From positions 1-35,604 of the forward strand of contig NZ_SUTM01000025.1 in assembly GCF_015062935.1 (NCBI RefSeq): DNA of 35,604 nt, read 5' to 3'. This DNA is from Methanobrevibacter sp. GTDB lineage: Archaea; Methanobacteriota; Methanobacteria; Methanobacteriales; Methanobacteriaceae. Positions 8,901 through 17,882 of this stretch are shown piece after piece; the stretch's first letter is position 1, and each line of letters begins with the position of its first letter. The notes beneath the pieces were generated by a model, which saw only the letters and a list, made by a program, of their open reading frames with translations, did no database searches and was not told where the DNA came from. The translations under genes and the position numbers were made by a program.

Positions 8901-8924
8901 TTATAAACTTATTTGTGTGAAAAA

Positions 8925-9509
8925 ATGGCAATTTTAAGTGATAAGACTATAAAAGAATATTTAAATGAGGGCAAAATAGAAATTGAACCTCTTTTAGATG
9001 AAAAACAAATCCAACCATCTTCCATTGATATGAGACTGGGAGATGAATTTAAAGTTTTTAAAGTTATTAGAAAACCCTATATTGATCCTAAAGATGAAGA
9101 TGATATTGCATCTTATATGGAATCAACAACCGTTAAAAAAGGTGATGCATTTATAATACATCCAAACGAATTCGCCCTGGCAACTACACTGGAATACGTT
9201 AAAGTACCTGAAGATTTGGTTGCAAGAGTTGAAGGGCGTTCAAGTATGGGAAGATTAGGCGTTACCATGCACGTTACAGCAGGATTTATTGATCCCGGTT
9301 TTGAAGGCAAAATAACTTTGGAGATATCCAACATTGGGGCAATGCCTGTTGCACTCTATCCCGGCCAAAGGGTTTGTCAAATTGTTTTTGAAACTATGAC
9401 AACACCATCTGAAATCCCATATGGACATCCGGATAGAAAAAGTAAGTATATGGGTCAAACCCGCCCTGAAAGCAGTAGAGTTAAATTAGATTATGAATTG
9501 GAAAAATAA
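8925..9509 (+). CDS. dcd: dCTP deaminase, possibly bifunctional DCD-DUT
   Basis: This trimeric-dUTPase-fold enzyme deaminates dCTP toward the dTTP supply. The active-site region is clear: GRSSMGRLG, then HVTAGFIDPGFEG, then KITLE with the catalytic glutamate, and a C-terminal SKYMGQTRP lid motif. Where the monofunctional E. coli enzyme has TAH, this one has TAG followed by FIDPGF, as I recall for the bifunctional enzymes of Methanocaldococcus and Mycobacterium that also hydrolyse dUTP to dUMP; bifunctionality is therefore plausible but unproven. I chose the ATG at 8925 (194 residues), preceded by a GTGTGA ribosome-site-like sequence. A TTG four codons upstream at 8913 is in frame but lies before that site. 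It sits in the tfrB-glyS run, 24 bases after the ferredoxin-like gene. Confidence 0.92.
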   Translation: MAILSDKTIKEYLNEGKIEIEPLLDEKQIQPSSIDMRLGDEFKVFKVIRKPYIDPKDEDDIASYMESTTVKKGDAFIIHPNEFALATTLEYVKVPEDLVARVEGRSSMGRLGVTMHVTAGFIDPGFEGKITLEISNIGAMPVALYPGQRVCQIVFETMTTPSEIPYGHPDRKSKYMGQTRPESSRVKLDYELEK

Positions 9510-9524
9510 GTGGAGATTATATTT

Positions 9525-11219
9525 ATGAATCATGATAAAATGTCAAATATTAGTGCGAAAAGAGGATTTTTATGGCCATCTTTTGAGATTTACTCAGGAG
9601 TATCAGGTTTTACCGATTACGGACCTCTTGGTGCAAGTCTAAAAAATAACATTATGCAAAAATGGAGAAAACAGTATGTTTCAGGTGAAGGATTTTATGA
9701 AATTGAAGGCCCTACAGTAATGCCTAAGGAAGTCCTAAAAGCATCAGGACATGTTGACAACTTTACAGATCCAATGTGCAAATGTGAAAAATGCGGAGAA
9801 GTTTTTAGAGCAGACCACATCATTGAAGATGTTATCGGTGAGGATGTGGAAAGCCTTGAAAATGAAGAGCTTGACCAAATAGTCATTGACAACAACATCA
9901 GATGTCCTGAATGTGAAGGTGAATTGTCAAAAATCTGGAACTACAATCTGATGTTTAAAACAGAAATCGGTGCAAAAGGCGATAAAGTAGGTTATATGAG
10001 ACCTGAAACTGCACAAGGTATATTCATTTTATTCAAAAGATTAGAAAGATTTTTCAGAGGAAAATTACCGTTCGGCGCGGTACAACTCGGAAAAGCATAC
10101 AGAAATGAAATTTCCCCAAGACAAGGTGTTATCAGACTTAGGGAATTCACACAGGCAGAAGCTGAAATCTTTTTAAATCCTAAAGATAAAACTCATCCAA
10201 AATTCTCACAAATTGAAAATGAGGTTTTACGCTTAAATTCACAGGAAGTTCAGGAAAATAATTTGGAACCTTTAGAAATTACTGCACGTGAAGCTTTGGA
10301 CAAAGGCATTGTGGCTAATGAAATGTTAATTTACCAATTATATTTAGCACGTAAATTCCTTATGGAAATCGGAATTCCTGAAGATGTTTTAAGATTCAGA
10401 CAACACCTGAAAGGAGAAATGGCACATTATGCTCTTGACTGCTGGGACGTGGAAGTTTTAACTGACAAATACGGATGGGTTGAAATTATCGGAATAGCTG
10501 ATAGAGGAGATTACGACTTGTCATCACATTCCAAATTCAGTAACGATGAGTTAAATGTATTTGTTGAATATGATGAACCTAAAAAAGTTCAAAAAACTAT
10601 TGTGAAACCTAATTTATCTAAATTCGGACCAATATTTAAAGGAGACTCTCCTAAAGTAAAACAGGCAATTGAAGAAGCTGACGTCAATGAAATAAAAGAA
10701 GCTATCGATAAAAAAGGTAAATTTACAGTCCAATTAGATAAAGAATATGAAGTTACTGAAGATTTATTAATTTTCGAGGATGTTGAAGAAGAAATTACCG
10801 GAGAAAAAATCACTCCTCATGTAATTGAACCGTCATTCGGTATTGACCGTATTACATATTCTGTATTGTTACACTCATTTACTGAAACTGAAGGAAAAGA
10901 TTACTTTAAATTCAATAAATCCGTGGCTCCTGTTCAAGTTGGAATTTTCCCACTTGTCAACAAAGAAGGACCTCGTGAAATAGCTCAGGAATTAACTGAA
11001 AACTTAAGAATGGCTGGATTTACAGTTGAATACGATGCAAGCGGAACCATCGGTAAAAGATACGCCAGAGCAGATGAAATTGGAATTCCTCTTGCAGTAA
11101 CTGTTGATTTTGACTCACTTGAAGACGATAAAGTAACCGTAAGGGACAGAGATACAGAAACTCAAGAAAGAATTGCCATCAGCGATTTAAAAGAGTATCT
11201 GGAAAAATATTATAAATGA
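9525..11219 (+). CDS. glyS: Glycyl-tRNA synthetase
   Basis: This is a dimeric class II glycyl-tRNA synthetase of the archaeal/eukaryotic type, about 564 residues, which charges tRNA-Gly. The N-terminus has the expected KRGFLWPSFEIYSG and GFTDYGPLG segments. A zinc-binding-like pair of CxxC motifs (CKCEKCG and later CPEC) is inserted early. Class II motif 2 is visible as YRNEISPRQGVIRLREF, motif 3 as an EPSFGIDRITY segment, and the C-terminus is an anticodon-binding domain (PVQVGIFPLVN onward, with YDASGTIGKRYARADEIG). I prefer the ATG at 9525, nine bases after GTGGAG; a GTG at 9510 is in frame but lies within that ribosome site. It follows dcd by 15 bases and is the last gene of the run, ending in a hairpin shared with the convergent regulator. 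Confidence 0.96.
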   Translation: MNHDKMSNISAKRGFLWPSFEIYSGVSGFTDYGPLGASLKNNIMQKWRKQYVSGEGFYEIEGPTVMPKEVLKASGHVDNFTDPMCKCEKCGEVFRADHIIEDVIGEDVESLENEELDQIVIDNNIRCPECEGELSKIWNYNLMFKTEIGAKGDKVGYMRPETAQGIFILFKRLERFFRGKLPFGAVQLGKAYRNEISPRQGVIRLREFTQAEAEIFLNPKDKTHPKFSQIENEVLRLNSQEVQENNLEPLEITAREALDKGIVANEMLIYQLYLARKFLMEIGIPEDVLRFRQHLKGEMAHYALDCWDVEVLTDKYGWVEIIGIADRGDYDLSSHSKFSNDELNVFVEYDEPKKVQKTIVKPNLSKFGPIFKGDSPKVKQAIEEADVNEIKEAIDKKGKFTVQLDKEYEVTEDLLIFEDVEEEITGEKITPHVIEPSFGIDRITYSVLLHSFTETEGKDYFKFNKSVAPVQVGIFPLVNKEGPREIAQELTENLRMAGFTVEYDASGTIGKRYARADEIGIPLAVTVDFDSLEDDKVTVRDRDTETQERIAISDLKEYLEKYYK

Positions 11220-11240
11220 GTTTAAAACTCATTTATTTTT
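11214..11240. terminator. Bidirectional hairpin terminator between glyS and the regulator
   Basis: A near-perfect palindrome (11214-11223 pairing with 11225-11234) spans the stop codons of the convergent glyS and regulator genes. T-rich sequence follows on the plus strand (11235-11240), and an AT-rich stretch with a T run follows on the minus strand. It can serve both transcripts. Confidence 0.65.
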
Positions 11241-11998
11241 AAATTTTCATAAAGATTATTGGCCCAAACAATAGGATCTTCATGACTGGAAGTTAAAATC
11301 CTTGTTTGGTCAAAATAACCATTATCCATAAATAATCCTAAAATCATCACATTATCTGTAATAATCAATAGGAAAGAATTTAATTCATCAAATGGTTTTA
11401 AAGTTTCAATGCCTGATTTTCTCTCGAAACTGTTTAGCAGGTTCTGAGGAACATATATTTCTACATCACCTTTGGATGAAATCATGTCACATAGGATATC
11501 GAAAAAAGGTTCGTAAAAAATCGGCATTATACATTTTACGAATTCCGCTTCAGCCAGACAATTTTGAATAAAATTGTATGTCCTATATGCATCGACACCC
11601 TGAGATTCAATGAAATTCGCATTATGAAGCATATGGAACTCCAATACAGATTCAAATGGCAGCATGTCAATGATATGGCCTTGCAGAATGTTGAAAAAGT
11701 TATCCAATACAGCAATTGTCTGGTCAAGTTCCATAAGGTTAGCAATGCGAACCCTTGTTGAATTGGATAAAAAATATTTATTTTGGTGTCTGTAAATCCA
11801 ATGCTTTAATTCCAAATCATGCATTGTACTTGAAACGGAACTATAACTCAATCCAGTCAAATCAGTTATTTCTTTCATGTTTCTAGGTTCTTCCAACAAA
11901 GTTACCAATACTTTTAACCTAACAAAAGAATTTGTTACGAATTTTACATCTTCAGCTATTGTTTCAAAATTTTTTATACAATCTACAGTATCTATCAT
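11222..11998 (-). CDS. FilR1-domain (DUF1724) winged-helix regulator
   Basis: This is a 258-residue predicted transcription regulator. Residues about 20-85 form a winged helix-turn-helix, with a recognition helix in the DLTGLSYSSVSSTMHDLE region and a wing ending KYFLSNSTRVRI. The rest resembles the FilR1/DUF1724 effector domain, common in methanogen regulators and named after the FilI/FilR methanogenesis regulator. The ligand is unknown. There is no membrane segment, so the protein acts in the cytoplasm. The ATG is preceded on the minus strand by AGGTGATT (12001-12008). It is convergent with glyS and divergent from the TatD-like gene at 12183, so autoregulation or control of that neighbour is possible; no convincing operator was found in the 184-bp gap. 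Confidence 0.8.
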   Translation of the reverse strand: MIDTVDCIKNFETIAEDVKFVTNSFVRLKVLVTLLEEPRNMKEITDLTGLSYSSVSSTMHDLELKHWIYRHQNKYFLSNSTRVRIANLMELDQTIAVLDNFFNILQGHIIDMLPFESVLEFHMLHNANFIESQGVDAYRTYNFIQNCLAEAEFVKCIMPIFYEPFFDILCDMISSKGDVEIYVPQNLLNSFERKSGIETLKPFDELNSFLLIITDNVMILGLFMDNGYFDQTRILTSSHEDPIVWANNLYENLKINEF

Positions 11999-12182
11999 AC
12001 AATCACCTATGTAGTATTACTCTTATCTTAATTTTTATTACTATGGGATATAAAGTCAGCTGAAGTGAACAGGTACATCGCAATGCACTTGCAAAATACT
12101 TAAAAAGAATGATATAATTAGATATTTTTTTAACTTTAAATCAACAAAAATAGAATATAACTAAAAATATTGACGTGATAAG

Positions 12183-12938
12183 ATGATTGACACCCATATG
12201 CATGCAGATTCAAGAAGCAGCGAAGATTTTGAAAAAATGTATCTGGCAGGCATTAATCAGGCAATAACCTGCAGCTACTACCCTTATAAAATTGATAACG
12301 AAACTATACTTTTAAATCACTTAAATAGGATTTTAGAATATGATACAAAAAGAGCCGGAGAATATGGCCTTGATTTAAAGGTAGCACTCGGAATCCATCC
12401 TACAAATACTATAGAAAATCCTCAGATAATATTTGAAAACCTCTACAAATGGATTGAAAACAACCAGATTGTAGCAATTGGTGAAATAGGTCTTGAAGAT
12501 TTGACAGATAATGAAATTGAAACATTTGAAAAACAGTTAGATATTGCAGATGAAACAAATTCCAAAGTTATCATACATACACCTAGAAAAAATAAAAAGG
12601 AAGTCCTTGATAAAATTCTGGAGATTTTACCGAACCACATGGATGAAAAAAATGCAGTTATAGACCACATAAATCCGAATGTTATAAAAACAGCAATTGA
12701 CTGCGATTGCATGTTAGGCCTGACCGTTCAGCCTCAAAAGATGGATAAAAATGAAGCTATAGCTATTTTAGATGAATACGGATTTGATAAATTTCTATTG
12801 AATAGTGATATCAGCAATAAACCGTCAGACCCGCTATCCGTTCCAAAAACAGTGAGAGAATTAAATAGAAGAGGATATTCAAAAGAAAACATTGAAAAAG
12901 TATCCCATAAGAATGCGCAGGAATTCTTTAACATTTAA
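12183..12938 (+). CDS. TatD-related metal-dependent hydrolase
   Basis: This is a 251-residue amidohydrolase-fold protein of the TatD-like group. The metal ligands expected for the family are visible in order: HxH at residues 5-7 (DTHMHAD), a Glu in AIGEIGLE, a His in VIIHTPR, a His in VIDHIN, and the late Asp in LNSDIS. TatD proteins are metal-dependent nucleases or phosphoesterases. This one is well diverged from classical TatD, and a closer homologue of the E. coli enzyme is encoded at 28801, so the two paralogues probably differ in substrate. The start follows a GTGATAAG ribosome site. The next gene begins 20 bases downstream. There is no signal peptide, so it should be cytoplasmic. Confidence 0.8.
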   Translation: MIDTHMHADSRSSEDFEKMYLAGINQAITCSYYPYKIDNETILLNHLNRILEYDTKRAGEYGLDLKVALGIHPTNTIENPQIIFENLYKWIENNQIVAIGEIGLEDLTDNEIETFEKQLDIADETNSKVIIHTPRKNKKEVLDKILEILPNHMDEKNAVIDHINPNVIKTAIDCDCMLGLTVQPQKMDKNEAIAILDEYGFDKFLLNSDISNKPSDPLSVPKTVRELNRRGYSKENIEKVSHKNAQEFFNI

Positions 12939-12958
12939 ACTTCAGAGGCTATGATAAA

Positions 12959-13612
12959 ATGGATAATCAGAAAATAATTATAATATTGCTAATTATAATA
13001 ATAGCCATACTTGCAGTAGGGCTTGGAGTAATGCTTACAGGAGATTTCAACAAACAGGAATGTAAATTAACCGTAAAATGCAACAAGACCATGAGCAATG
13101 GAGATTCAGTAATCATTAAACTAACAGATTTGAATAAAACTCCAATCAAAAACGCCAACATTACAATCAAATTGACAAGTAAAAACACTACCAAAGAATA
13201 TAATGCAACTACAAATGAAAAGGGAAAAGCAACTCTAAAATTAAGCAACATGGATGATGGAAAATACACAGTTAACTGCACATTTGATGGAAACGACAAA
13301 TACAAAGCAACAACAGCTGAGAAAAAATTCAGCTATACCGATGAAATAGTCGCATCAGGTGGAAGTAGCTCAGATTCAAGTTCTAGCAGTTCTGTTGATC
13401 CAATTGATGCCAATCGTCCAACAAATGATCCGAATTACAAAGGATATACTCCGCTTCATGAAAGTGAAGTTACCAATGACGGCTGGAATCCTAGAGAACA
13501 TGAAGTGTCACGTAAAAACATGGCTGACGGTTCCCAGGAAATACGTTACGATGACGGATACTACAGGCTTGTTGATGAAAACGGTTATGTTATCACATAC
13601 GGATACAAATAG
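12959..13612 (+). CDS. Membrane-anchored Ig-like surface protein
   Basis: This 217-residue protein has four parts. Residues about 5-27 are a strongly hydrophobic helix made almost entirely of Ile, Leu, Val and Ala, acting as a signal anchor. Residues about 33-125 form a beta-rich Ig-like domain with the TPIKNANITIKL and NEKGKATLKLSNMDDGKYTV features seen in archaeal surface proteins. A serine-rich linker follows (about 134-146). The last 65 residues form a compact acidic and aromatic segment rich in Asp, Gly and Tyr that I do not recognise. The bulk is therefore expected outside the cell, tethered by the N-terminus. It lies 20 bases after the TatD-like gene and 27 before the transporter, so the three may be cotranscribed. 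Function is unknown. Confidence 0.7.
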   Translation: MDNQKIIIILLIIIIAILAVGLGVMLTGDFNKQECKLTVKCNKTMSNGDSVIIKLTDLNKTPIKNANITIKLTSKNTTKEYNATTNEKGKATLKLSNMDDGKYTVNCTFDGNDKYKATTAEKKFSYTDEIVASGGSSSDSSSSSSVDPIDANRPTNDPNYKGYTPLHESEVTNDGWNPREHEVSRKNMADGSQEIRYDDGYYRLVDENGYVITYGYK

Positions 13613-13639
13613 ATAATTAGCAACTAAAAAAGTGAAATT

Positions 13640-14557
13640 ATGAATTTGATTAAAAATATTCCCCTCCCAATAAGCGGATTGGTTCTTGCATTGTTATCTC
13701 TTGGAAACCTGCTGCAGGACATCCATCCATATTTAAGATATCTTTTTGGGGCCATAGGGTTAATATTTTTAATTTTAATTATTTTAAAAATAGTTTCCCA
13801 TCCCCAAAATGTTAAAGAGGATTTTAAAAATCCTGTGATACTCAGCAGTTTCGGCACATTTTCAATGAGTATTATGCTTTTATCTACATACCTCACCCAA
13901 TTTAGCTCAAGTATTGCATATGCCATATGGATTATTGGAATAGTCTTGCATATTTTGCTAATGATTTACTTTACCTATCATTTTATGATACGTAATTTTG
14001 ATATTTCTAATGTCTATCCGAGCTACTGGATTGTCTTTGTGGGAATCACCATGGCAGCAATAACATCTGCCGTTCACAATGCCCCTGAAATTGGATTCCT
14101 ATTTTTCATCATAGGATTCATAGCAATGCTTTTAACAATGCCTTTGATGTTTTATAGATATATTAAAAAACCAGATGTTCCGGATGTCAATAAACCTCTG
14201 ATATGCATATTTACAGCGATTTTCAGCATATTGATAGTGGGATACATCAATTCAGCACCAGGAATATCACCTGAATTTTTACTCATAATGTATGTCATCG
14301 CATGCATATTCTACATTTTTGCATTCATTAAGCTCATCGAATACAGAAATTTAGATTTTTATCCAAGCTTTTCAGCATTTACATTCCCATTTGTTATAAG
14401 TGCTCTTGCAACAAAAGGAGTTTTAGGAAAAATGGGAAGTAATTTAATTTTAAACTGCATATTAGAAATAGAAATAGCTGTAGCAGTTATAGTAGTATTA
14501 TATGTATTAATAAGATATTTAAAATTTTTAAAAAGAAATAGTGGAAGTAGAAATTAA
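13640..14557 (+). CDS. TDT/SLAC1-family (TehA-like) transporter
   Basis: This 305-residue integral membrane protein has about ten hydrophobic helices spaced as in the TehA/SLAC1/TDT family. Members move small anions: nitrate or chloride in plant SLAC1, C4-dicarboxylates in some yeast members, and TehA in tellurite resistance. The N-terminus (NIPLPISGLVLALLSLGNLL) matches the family's first helix, where Pro and Gly residues are conserved. The substrate cannot be told; an organic acid such as malate or fumarate would fit a methanogen with an incomplete reductive TCA cycle, but that is speculation. The start follows AAAGTGAAATT. The gene is convergent with sepF, with only five bases between them. 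Confidence 0.8.
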   Translation: MNLIKNIPLPISGLVLALLSLGNLLQDIHPYLRYLFGAIGLIFLILIILKIVSHPQNVKEDFKNPVILSSFGTFSMSIMLLSTYLTQFSSSIAYAIWIIGIVLHILLMIYFTYHFMIRNFDISNVYPSYWIVFVGITMAAITSAVHNAPEIGFLFFIIGFIAMLLTMPLMFYRYIKKPDVPDVNKPLICIFTAIFSILIVGYINSAPGISPEFLLIMYVIACIFYIFAFIKLIEYRNLDFYPSFSAFTFPFVISALATKGVLGKMGSNLILNCILEIEIAVAVIVVLYVLIRYLKFLKRNSGSRN

Positions 14558-14564
14558 TCTACTT
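14545..14564. terminator. Possible hairpin between the transporter gene and sepF
   Basis: A 7-bp stem (14545-14551 with 14558-14564) with a 6-base loop spans the convergent ends of the transporter and sepF genes. There is no strong T tract on the plus strand; on the minus strand a T-containing run follows some bases later. It is a weak candidate terminator. Confidence 0.3.
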
Positions 14565-15102
14565 AACCTTTGTTTACAACTTTTACTTTTTTAGGAGAAA
14601 CGATTAACAAATCTTTATCTTCTGTTCTTGCAAGCAATAATGCCTGAACGCCGTATCTTTCTCTCATTTGTTTAATTTTTTCTCCGGCCAATTTGAAATT
14701 AGCAGCACTTTCTTTTTCTAAAAATGATAAATCCAAAATGACAGGATTATTTTCTTCAATTACCTGATCAACAACATAATTGATATCATCAATAGTTTTT
14801 GGCCTGATTAAAACAATCTCATAAAATGACTGTTCAGGAATTATCACATAATCATCATAATCCTCATAAGCCGGAGTTGGTGTAGGTTCCGGACGAGGCC
14901 TTGGATTTGGTGTTTGTCTTGGTTCCTGCCTATATTGAGGTTGAGAATATTGTTGTTGCTGATAGTTGTTGCCGTCTTTAGGTTTTACAAGATTATTAAA
15001 CATGTCAGATAAATTTGAAAGAGCACCTTCCATACTATCATGATGATTTATTTCATCTTCTTCATAACCTAAACTTCTTTTAATATTATCCAAAAAACCC
15101 AT
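14563..15102 (-). CDS. sepF: Cell division protein SepF (archaeal type)
   Basis: SepF anchors FtsZ to the membrane at the division site; in Methanobrevibacter smithii the archaeal SepF is the demonstrated FtsZ anchor. This 179-residue protein has the standard layout. A short N-terminal amphipathic helix for membrane binding (MGFLDNIKRSLGY) is followed by a flexible linker rich in Gln, Pro and Arg (about 45-80), then a C-terminal alpha/beta core from about residue 85 to the end, with the VIIPEQSFYEIVLIRPKTIDDI and NNPVILDLSF segments. The ATG is preceded by GAGGAG, which touches the stop codon of the DUF1611 gene upstream, so the two are almost certainly coupled. ftsZ is not in the window. Confidence 0.93.
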   Translation of the reverse strand: MGFLDNIKRSLGYEEDEINHHDSMEGALSNLSDMFNNLVKPKDGNNYQQQQYSQPQYRQEPRQTPNPRPRPEPTPTPAYEDYDDYVIIPEQSFYEIVLIRPKTIDDINYVVDQVIEENNPVILDLSFLEKESAANFKLAGEKIKQMRERYGVQALLLARTEDKDLLIVSPKKVKVVNKG

Positions 15103-15107
15103 TGTAA

Positions 15108-16163
15108 TTACTCCTCTAAATATTCTAAAATAGCATCTAATAATTTTGAAGCACCATTATTGTAAACATCTTCAACAGGCAAACCAAATTGAGATTCAAA
15201 TGATTCGATATCTGATTCGGAATTCTTGAAATTAACTGATAAACCAACAACTTTTGTAGGCTCCACAGCTTCAATAGCTTTGATTTCTTCAGCAATACCT
15301 CTAGGTTCTCTGTATGGATGATTTGGTCTGTGTCCAACAATTACTGCATCAGGAGCGGCTCCTATTAAAATTGCTGCTGACAATCCTCTTGGATGAGGAT
15401 TTCCGTCTTCAGTCAGACTGGACTGACCTTCAATAAAAATAATATCAGGATGTTTTGTTTCTTCAACATATTTGATTGCAGATAAAACCGCTGCAGGGAC
15501 ATCCATTGCAGACAGGCTTCCTGCTCTAAAGTTAAAATCAGTAGGTTCTTCCAAACCCATTTCATCAGTGGAAATAATAGCAGATGTCATGCCTCTTTCA
15601 CTGCTGGCCTTACCGAGCATTTTAGTTGTGGTTCTTTTTCCACATTCCTGGGAGGTTCCGCCAACAAAAATTACTGGAGCTTTAGGAGTATAAGATATCT
15701 TTGGCAATACTTCACATGATTTTTCAGGGGCTACTCCAGCTATTTTCTTAACAACATCTAACCTAGGACCAATCTCTTTTATGACAACCTGCTTTGAATC
15801 AGCAAATTTCTTTAAAGACAAGTTTTCTTCAATTGACAATGATCTAAATGAAGTGATTACATTCAAACCGGAATCGATAGCTTGAACTGCATATTTTAAT
15901 GCAGAACCTTCAGCACCAATAGGTAACATTATTACAAGAGATTTTGCTTCTGGCGCATCTTTTAAACAGTTTTTCAAACTGTCACAAACAATGTGGCCAC
16001 AAAATTCCTTTCCTTGCTTTCTTTCATCATCATCAATGAAACCTACTGTTTCTATTCCTTCAAGATTGGAGAACTTTTCACCTCCGCCTCCGCATCCAAC
16101 AACTATGAACGGATTTAAATCTTGAATTTCTTTAACTGATTTTACTGAATACAAAAACTTCAC
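15108..16163 (-). CDS. DUF1611-family P-loop protein
   Basis: This 351-residue two-domain protein is of the DUF1611 family. Residues about 1-150 look like a Rossmann-type domain ([13 protein letters not shown], then VGFIDDD). Residues about 165-351 form a P-loop-related domain with a [13 protein letters not shown] nucleotide-binding-like loop, an acidic STDEMGL segment and [10 protein letters not shown]. Some bacterial DUF1611 proteins have been linked to D-amino-acid metabolism (the DgcN type). Whether that applies here is uncertain, although modified amino acids would be relevant to pseudomurein chemistry. The start appears to be GTG at 16163-16161, with AGGTAGG right in front, and no better ATG is nearby. 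The stop lies 5 bases before the sepF start, suggesting co-expression. Confidence 0.8.
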   Translation of the reverse strand: MKFLYSVKSVKEIQDLNPFIVVGCGGGGEKFSNLEGIETVGFIDDDERKQGKEFCGHIVCDSLKNCLKDAPEAKSLVIMLPIGAEGSALKYAVQAIDSGLNVITSFRSLSIEENLSLKKFADSKQVVIKEIGPRLDVVKKIAGVAPEKSCEVLPKISYTPKAPVIFVGGTSQECGKRTTTKMLGKASSERGMTSAIISTDEMGLEEPTDFNFRAGSLSAMDVPAAVLSAIKYVEETKHPDIIFIEGQSSLTEDGNPHPRGLSAAILIGAAPDAVIVGHRPNHPYREPRGIAEEIKAIEAVEPTKVVGLSVNFKNSESDIESFESQFGLPVEDVYNNGASKLLDAILEYLEE

Positions 16164-16345
16164 CCCTACCTATAATTTATAACTTATAACTAATCATGTA
16201 AATTTAATCTTAATTTTTTAAAAAAAAATTTCAAAAAATGATACTATAATAAATTATGAATTTTCATATTAATAAAGTATAATGTTTTATGTTAATATAA
16301 CCATAAATAATACCATATACTACAAATTTATAATGGGGAGATAAA

Positions 16346-17290
16346 ATGAGAAAACCCTACGTCATACTTATTGGAAGTGCATCAGGAATTGGAAAATCTA
16401 CAATCGCAGCAGAATTGGCCAAAACATTAAATATCAAACATCTGATTGAAAGCGATTTTATAAGAGCTGTTGTGCGAGGAATTATTGGGAAAGAATATGC
16501 TCCTGCACTGCATAGCTCCTCCTATGATGCATACAAACACCTGAGAAATAAAAATAGATACGAAAGTTATGAAGAGCTGGTATCGGCAGGATTCGATGAA
16601 CATGCAGCATCCGTCATACCCGCTCTGGAAAAAATTATTCAAAGAGCAATTACAGATTACGATGACATAATCATAGAAGGAGTCCATCTAGTTCCCGGAT
16701 TAATCAATATCGAACAGTTTAAAGAATATGCGGAAATTTACTTTTTTGTATTGAGCTCCGATGAAGAGGCACACAAGGAAAGATTTGTTAAAAGAGCTGT
16801 TCAAATACACCGAGGCGGAAAACAGCTGGATTTCTTTAGAGAAAATAGGATAATCCATGACCACCTCCTAAAACAAGCTGAAAGTCATAACGTTCATGTT
16901 ATAAAAGCGGAAGAGATTGATAAAACACTTGATAAAATTTTAGCAATCATCAACAATTCCTGCACCACCGTCAATCTAATAAACAGCGTTGATGAACTTG
17001 AGGATGTCATTGACATAATCATTAATAAAAATAATGGAAGCATCAGAAACATTACATATTACATAAAAGGCTTCAAGGAACCTTTATCAAGAAACGTCAA
17101 TGTTTCAGATTCACAATCCGCTGAAAAATTTATTGAAAAACTTAAGGATGATGAAAATAAAAAAGAAGATTTAAATGGACTATATCACTTATCAGAATAT
17201 AGGAAAACAACTATCTGCGCACCTAATCAGGAAAAGCTGGATAACATTATAAAAGAATTGAATGAAAAAGGATATGTTTTAAATGAATGA
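16346..17290 (+). CDS. 2-phosphoglycerate kinase-like P-loop protein
   Basis: This 314-residue P-loop kinase has a Walker A at residues 10-19 (GSASGIGKST). Further landmarks include ESDFIRAVVRGII, a Walker B-like DIIIEGVHLVPG, and a lid-like segment with KERFVKRAV. This arrangement matches the archaeal 2-phosphoglycerate kinase group, which in methanogens makes 2,3-diphosphoglycerate on the way to cyclic 2,3-diphosphoglycerate, a phosphate store and osmolyte of Methanobacteriales. Family members often carry an N-terminal ATP-cone-like domain that is absent here. The last 100 or so residues form a second alpha/beta region that I do not recognise. Substrate assignment is therefore moderate. The ATG follows GGGGAG at 16334. 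The gene overlaps the ZPR1 gene by eight bases. Confidence 0.7.
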   Translation: MRKPYVILIGSASGIGKSTIAAELAKTLNIKHLIESDFIRAVVRGIIGKEYAPALHSSSYDAYKHLRNKNRYESYEELVSAGFDEHAASVIPALEKIIQRAITDYDDIIIEGVHLVPGLINIEQFKEYAEIYFFVLSSDEEAHKERFVKRAVQIHRGGKQLDFFRENRIIHDHLLKQAESHNVHVIKAEEIDKTLDKILAIINNSCTTVNLINSVDELEDVIDIIINKNNGSIRNITYYIKGFKEPLSRNVNVSDSQSAEKFIEKLKDDENKKEDLNGLYHLSEYRKTTICAPNQEKLDNIIKELNEKGYVLNE

Positions 17291-17861
17291 AGAGCAATTA
17301 ACTGAAATGATTATCAAATGTCCCGCATGCGGTATAGAAGGCAAGGCAAAGTCAATTATGAAGGAACTTGAAATTCCTCACTTTGGAAAAGTACTTGAAA
17401 CAAGTATCCAATGCCCGGAATGTGGATTTAAACACAATGACATTATTGCATTGGAACAAAATGACCCTGCAAAATATGTTTTGGAAATTAACAAAAATAC
17501 ATTAACAGTCAGGGTTGTTCGCTCACAGTCTGCAACTGTTTCAATACCTGAAGTAGGCATTAAAGTGGAACCCGGTCCAAAATCTGAAGGGTATGTGACT
17601 AATGTTGAAGGAATGCTTAATCGCTTTGAAGATGCAGTGAAAAAAGCTTTGCAATTGTTTGATGACGAGGAATCCCAGAAAAATGGAAAAAATACTCTCG
17701 ACCACATTCAAGAACTAAAAAATGGAAACAAAACTGCAACATTAATTATTCAAGATCCGTTTGGACAAAGTAACATAGTCAGTGATAAGGTTGAAATTTT
17801 AGAAATTCCGGAAGAGGAATTGCGAGAATTAAAAACAGGTTTTAGTCATATTGAAGAGTAA
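17283..17861 (+). CDS. ZPR1-type zinc finger protein
   Basis: This 192-residue archaeal ZPR1-domain protein has four zinc-binding cysteines in two CxxC pairs (C13/C16 and C44/C47), followed by the ZPR1 beta-rich domain with RSQSATVSIPEVGIKVEPG and GYVTNVEGML and a late LIIQDPFGQSNI segment. Eukaryotic ZPR1 binds elongation factor 1A and acts in its folding and in growth signalling; a similar role for archaeal single-domain proteins is plausible but inferred. It begins inside the end of the kinase-like gene, with an eight-base overlap in another frame, so the two are cotranscribed. It is convergent with the histone-fold-like gene. Confidence 0.88.
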   Translation: MNEEQLTEMIIKCPACGIEGKAKSIMKELEIPHFGKVLETSIQCPECGFKHNDIIALEQNDPAKYVLEINKNTLTVRVVRSQSATVSIPEVGIKVEPGPKSEGYVTNVEGMLNRFEDAVKKALQLFDDEESQKNGKNTLDHIQELKNGNKTATLIIQDPFGQSNIVSDKVEILEIPEEELRELKTGFSHIEE

Positions 17862-17882
17862 AAAAAGGAAGATTATTCTTCC
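17861..17882 (-). terminator. Terminator of the minus-strand histone-fold-like gene
   Basis: Read on the minus strand, a 6-bp stem (17882-17877 with 17872-17867) with a 4-base loop overlaps the stop codon and is followed at once by a run of T (complement of the A run at 17861-17866). This is an intrinsic-type terminator. Confidence 0.65.
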
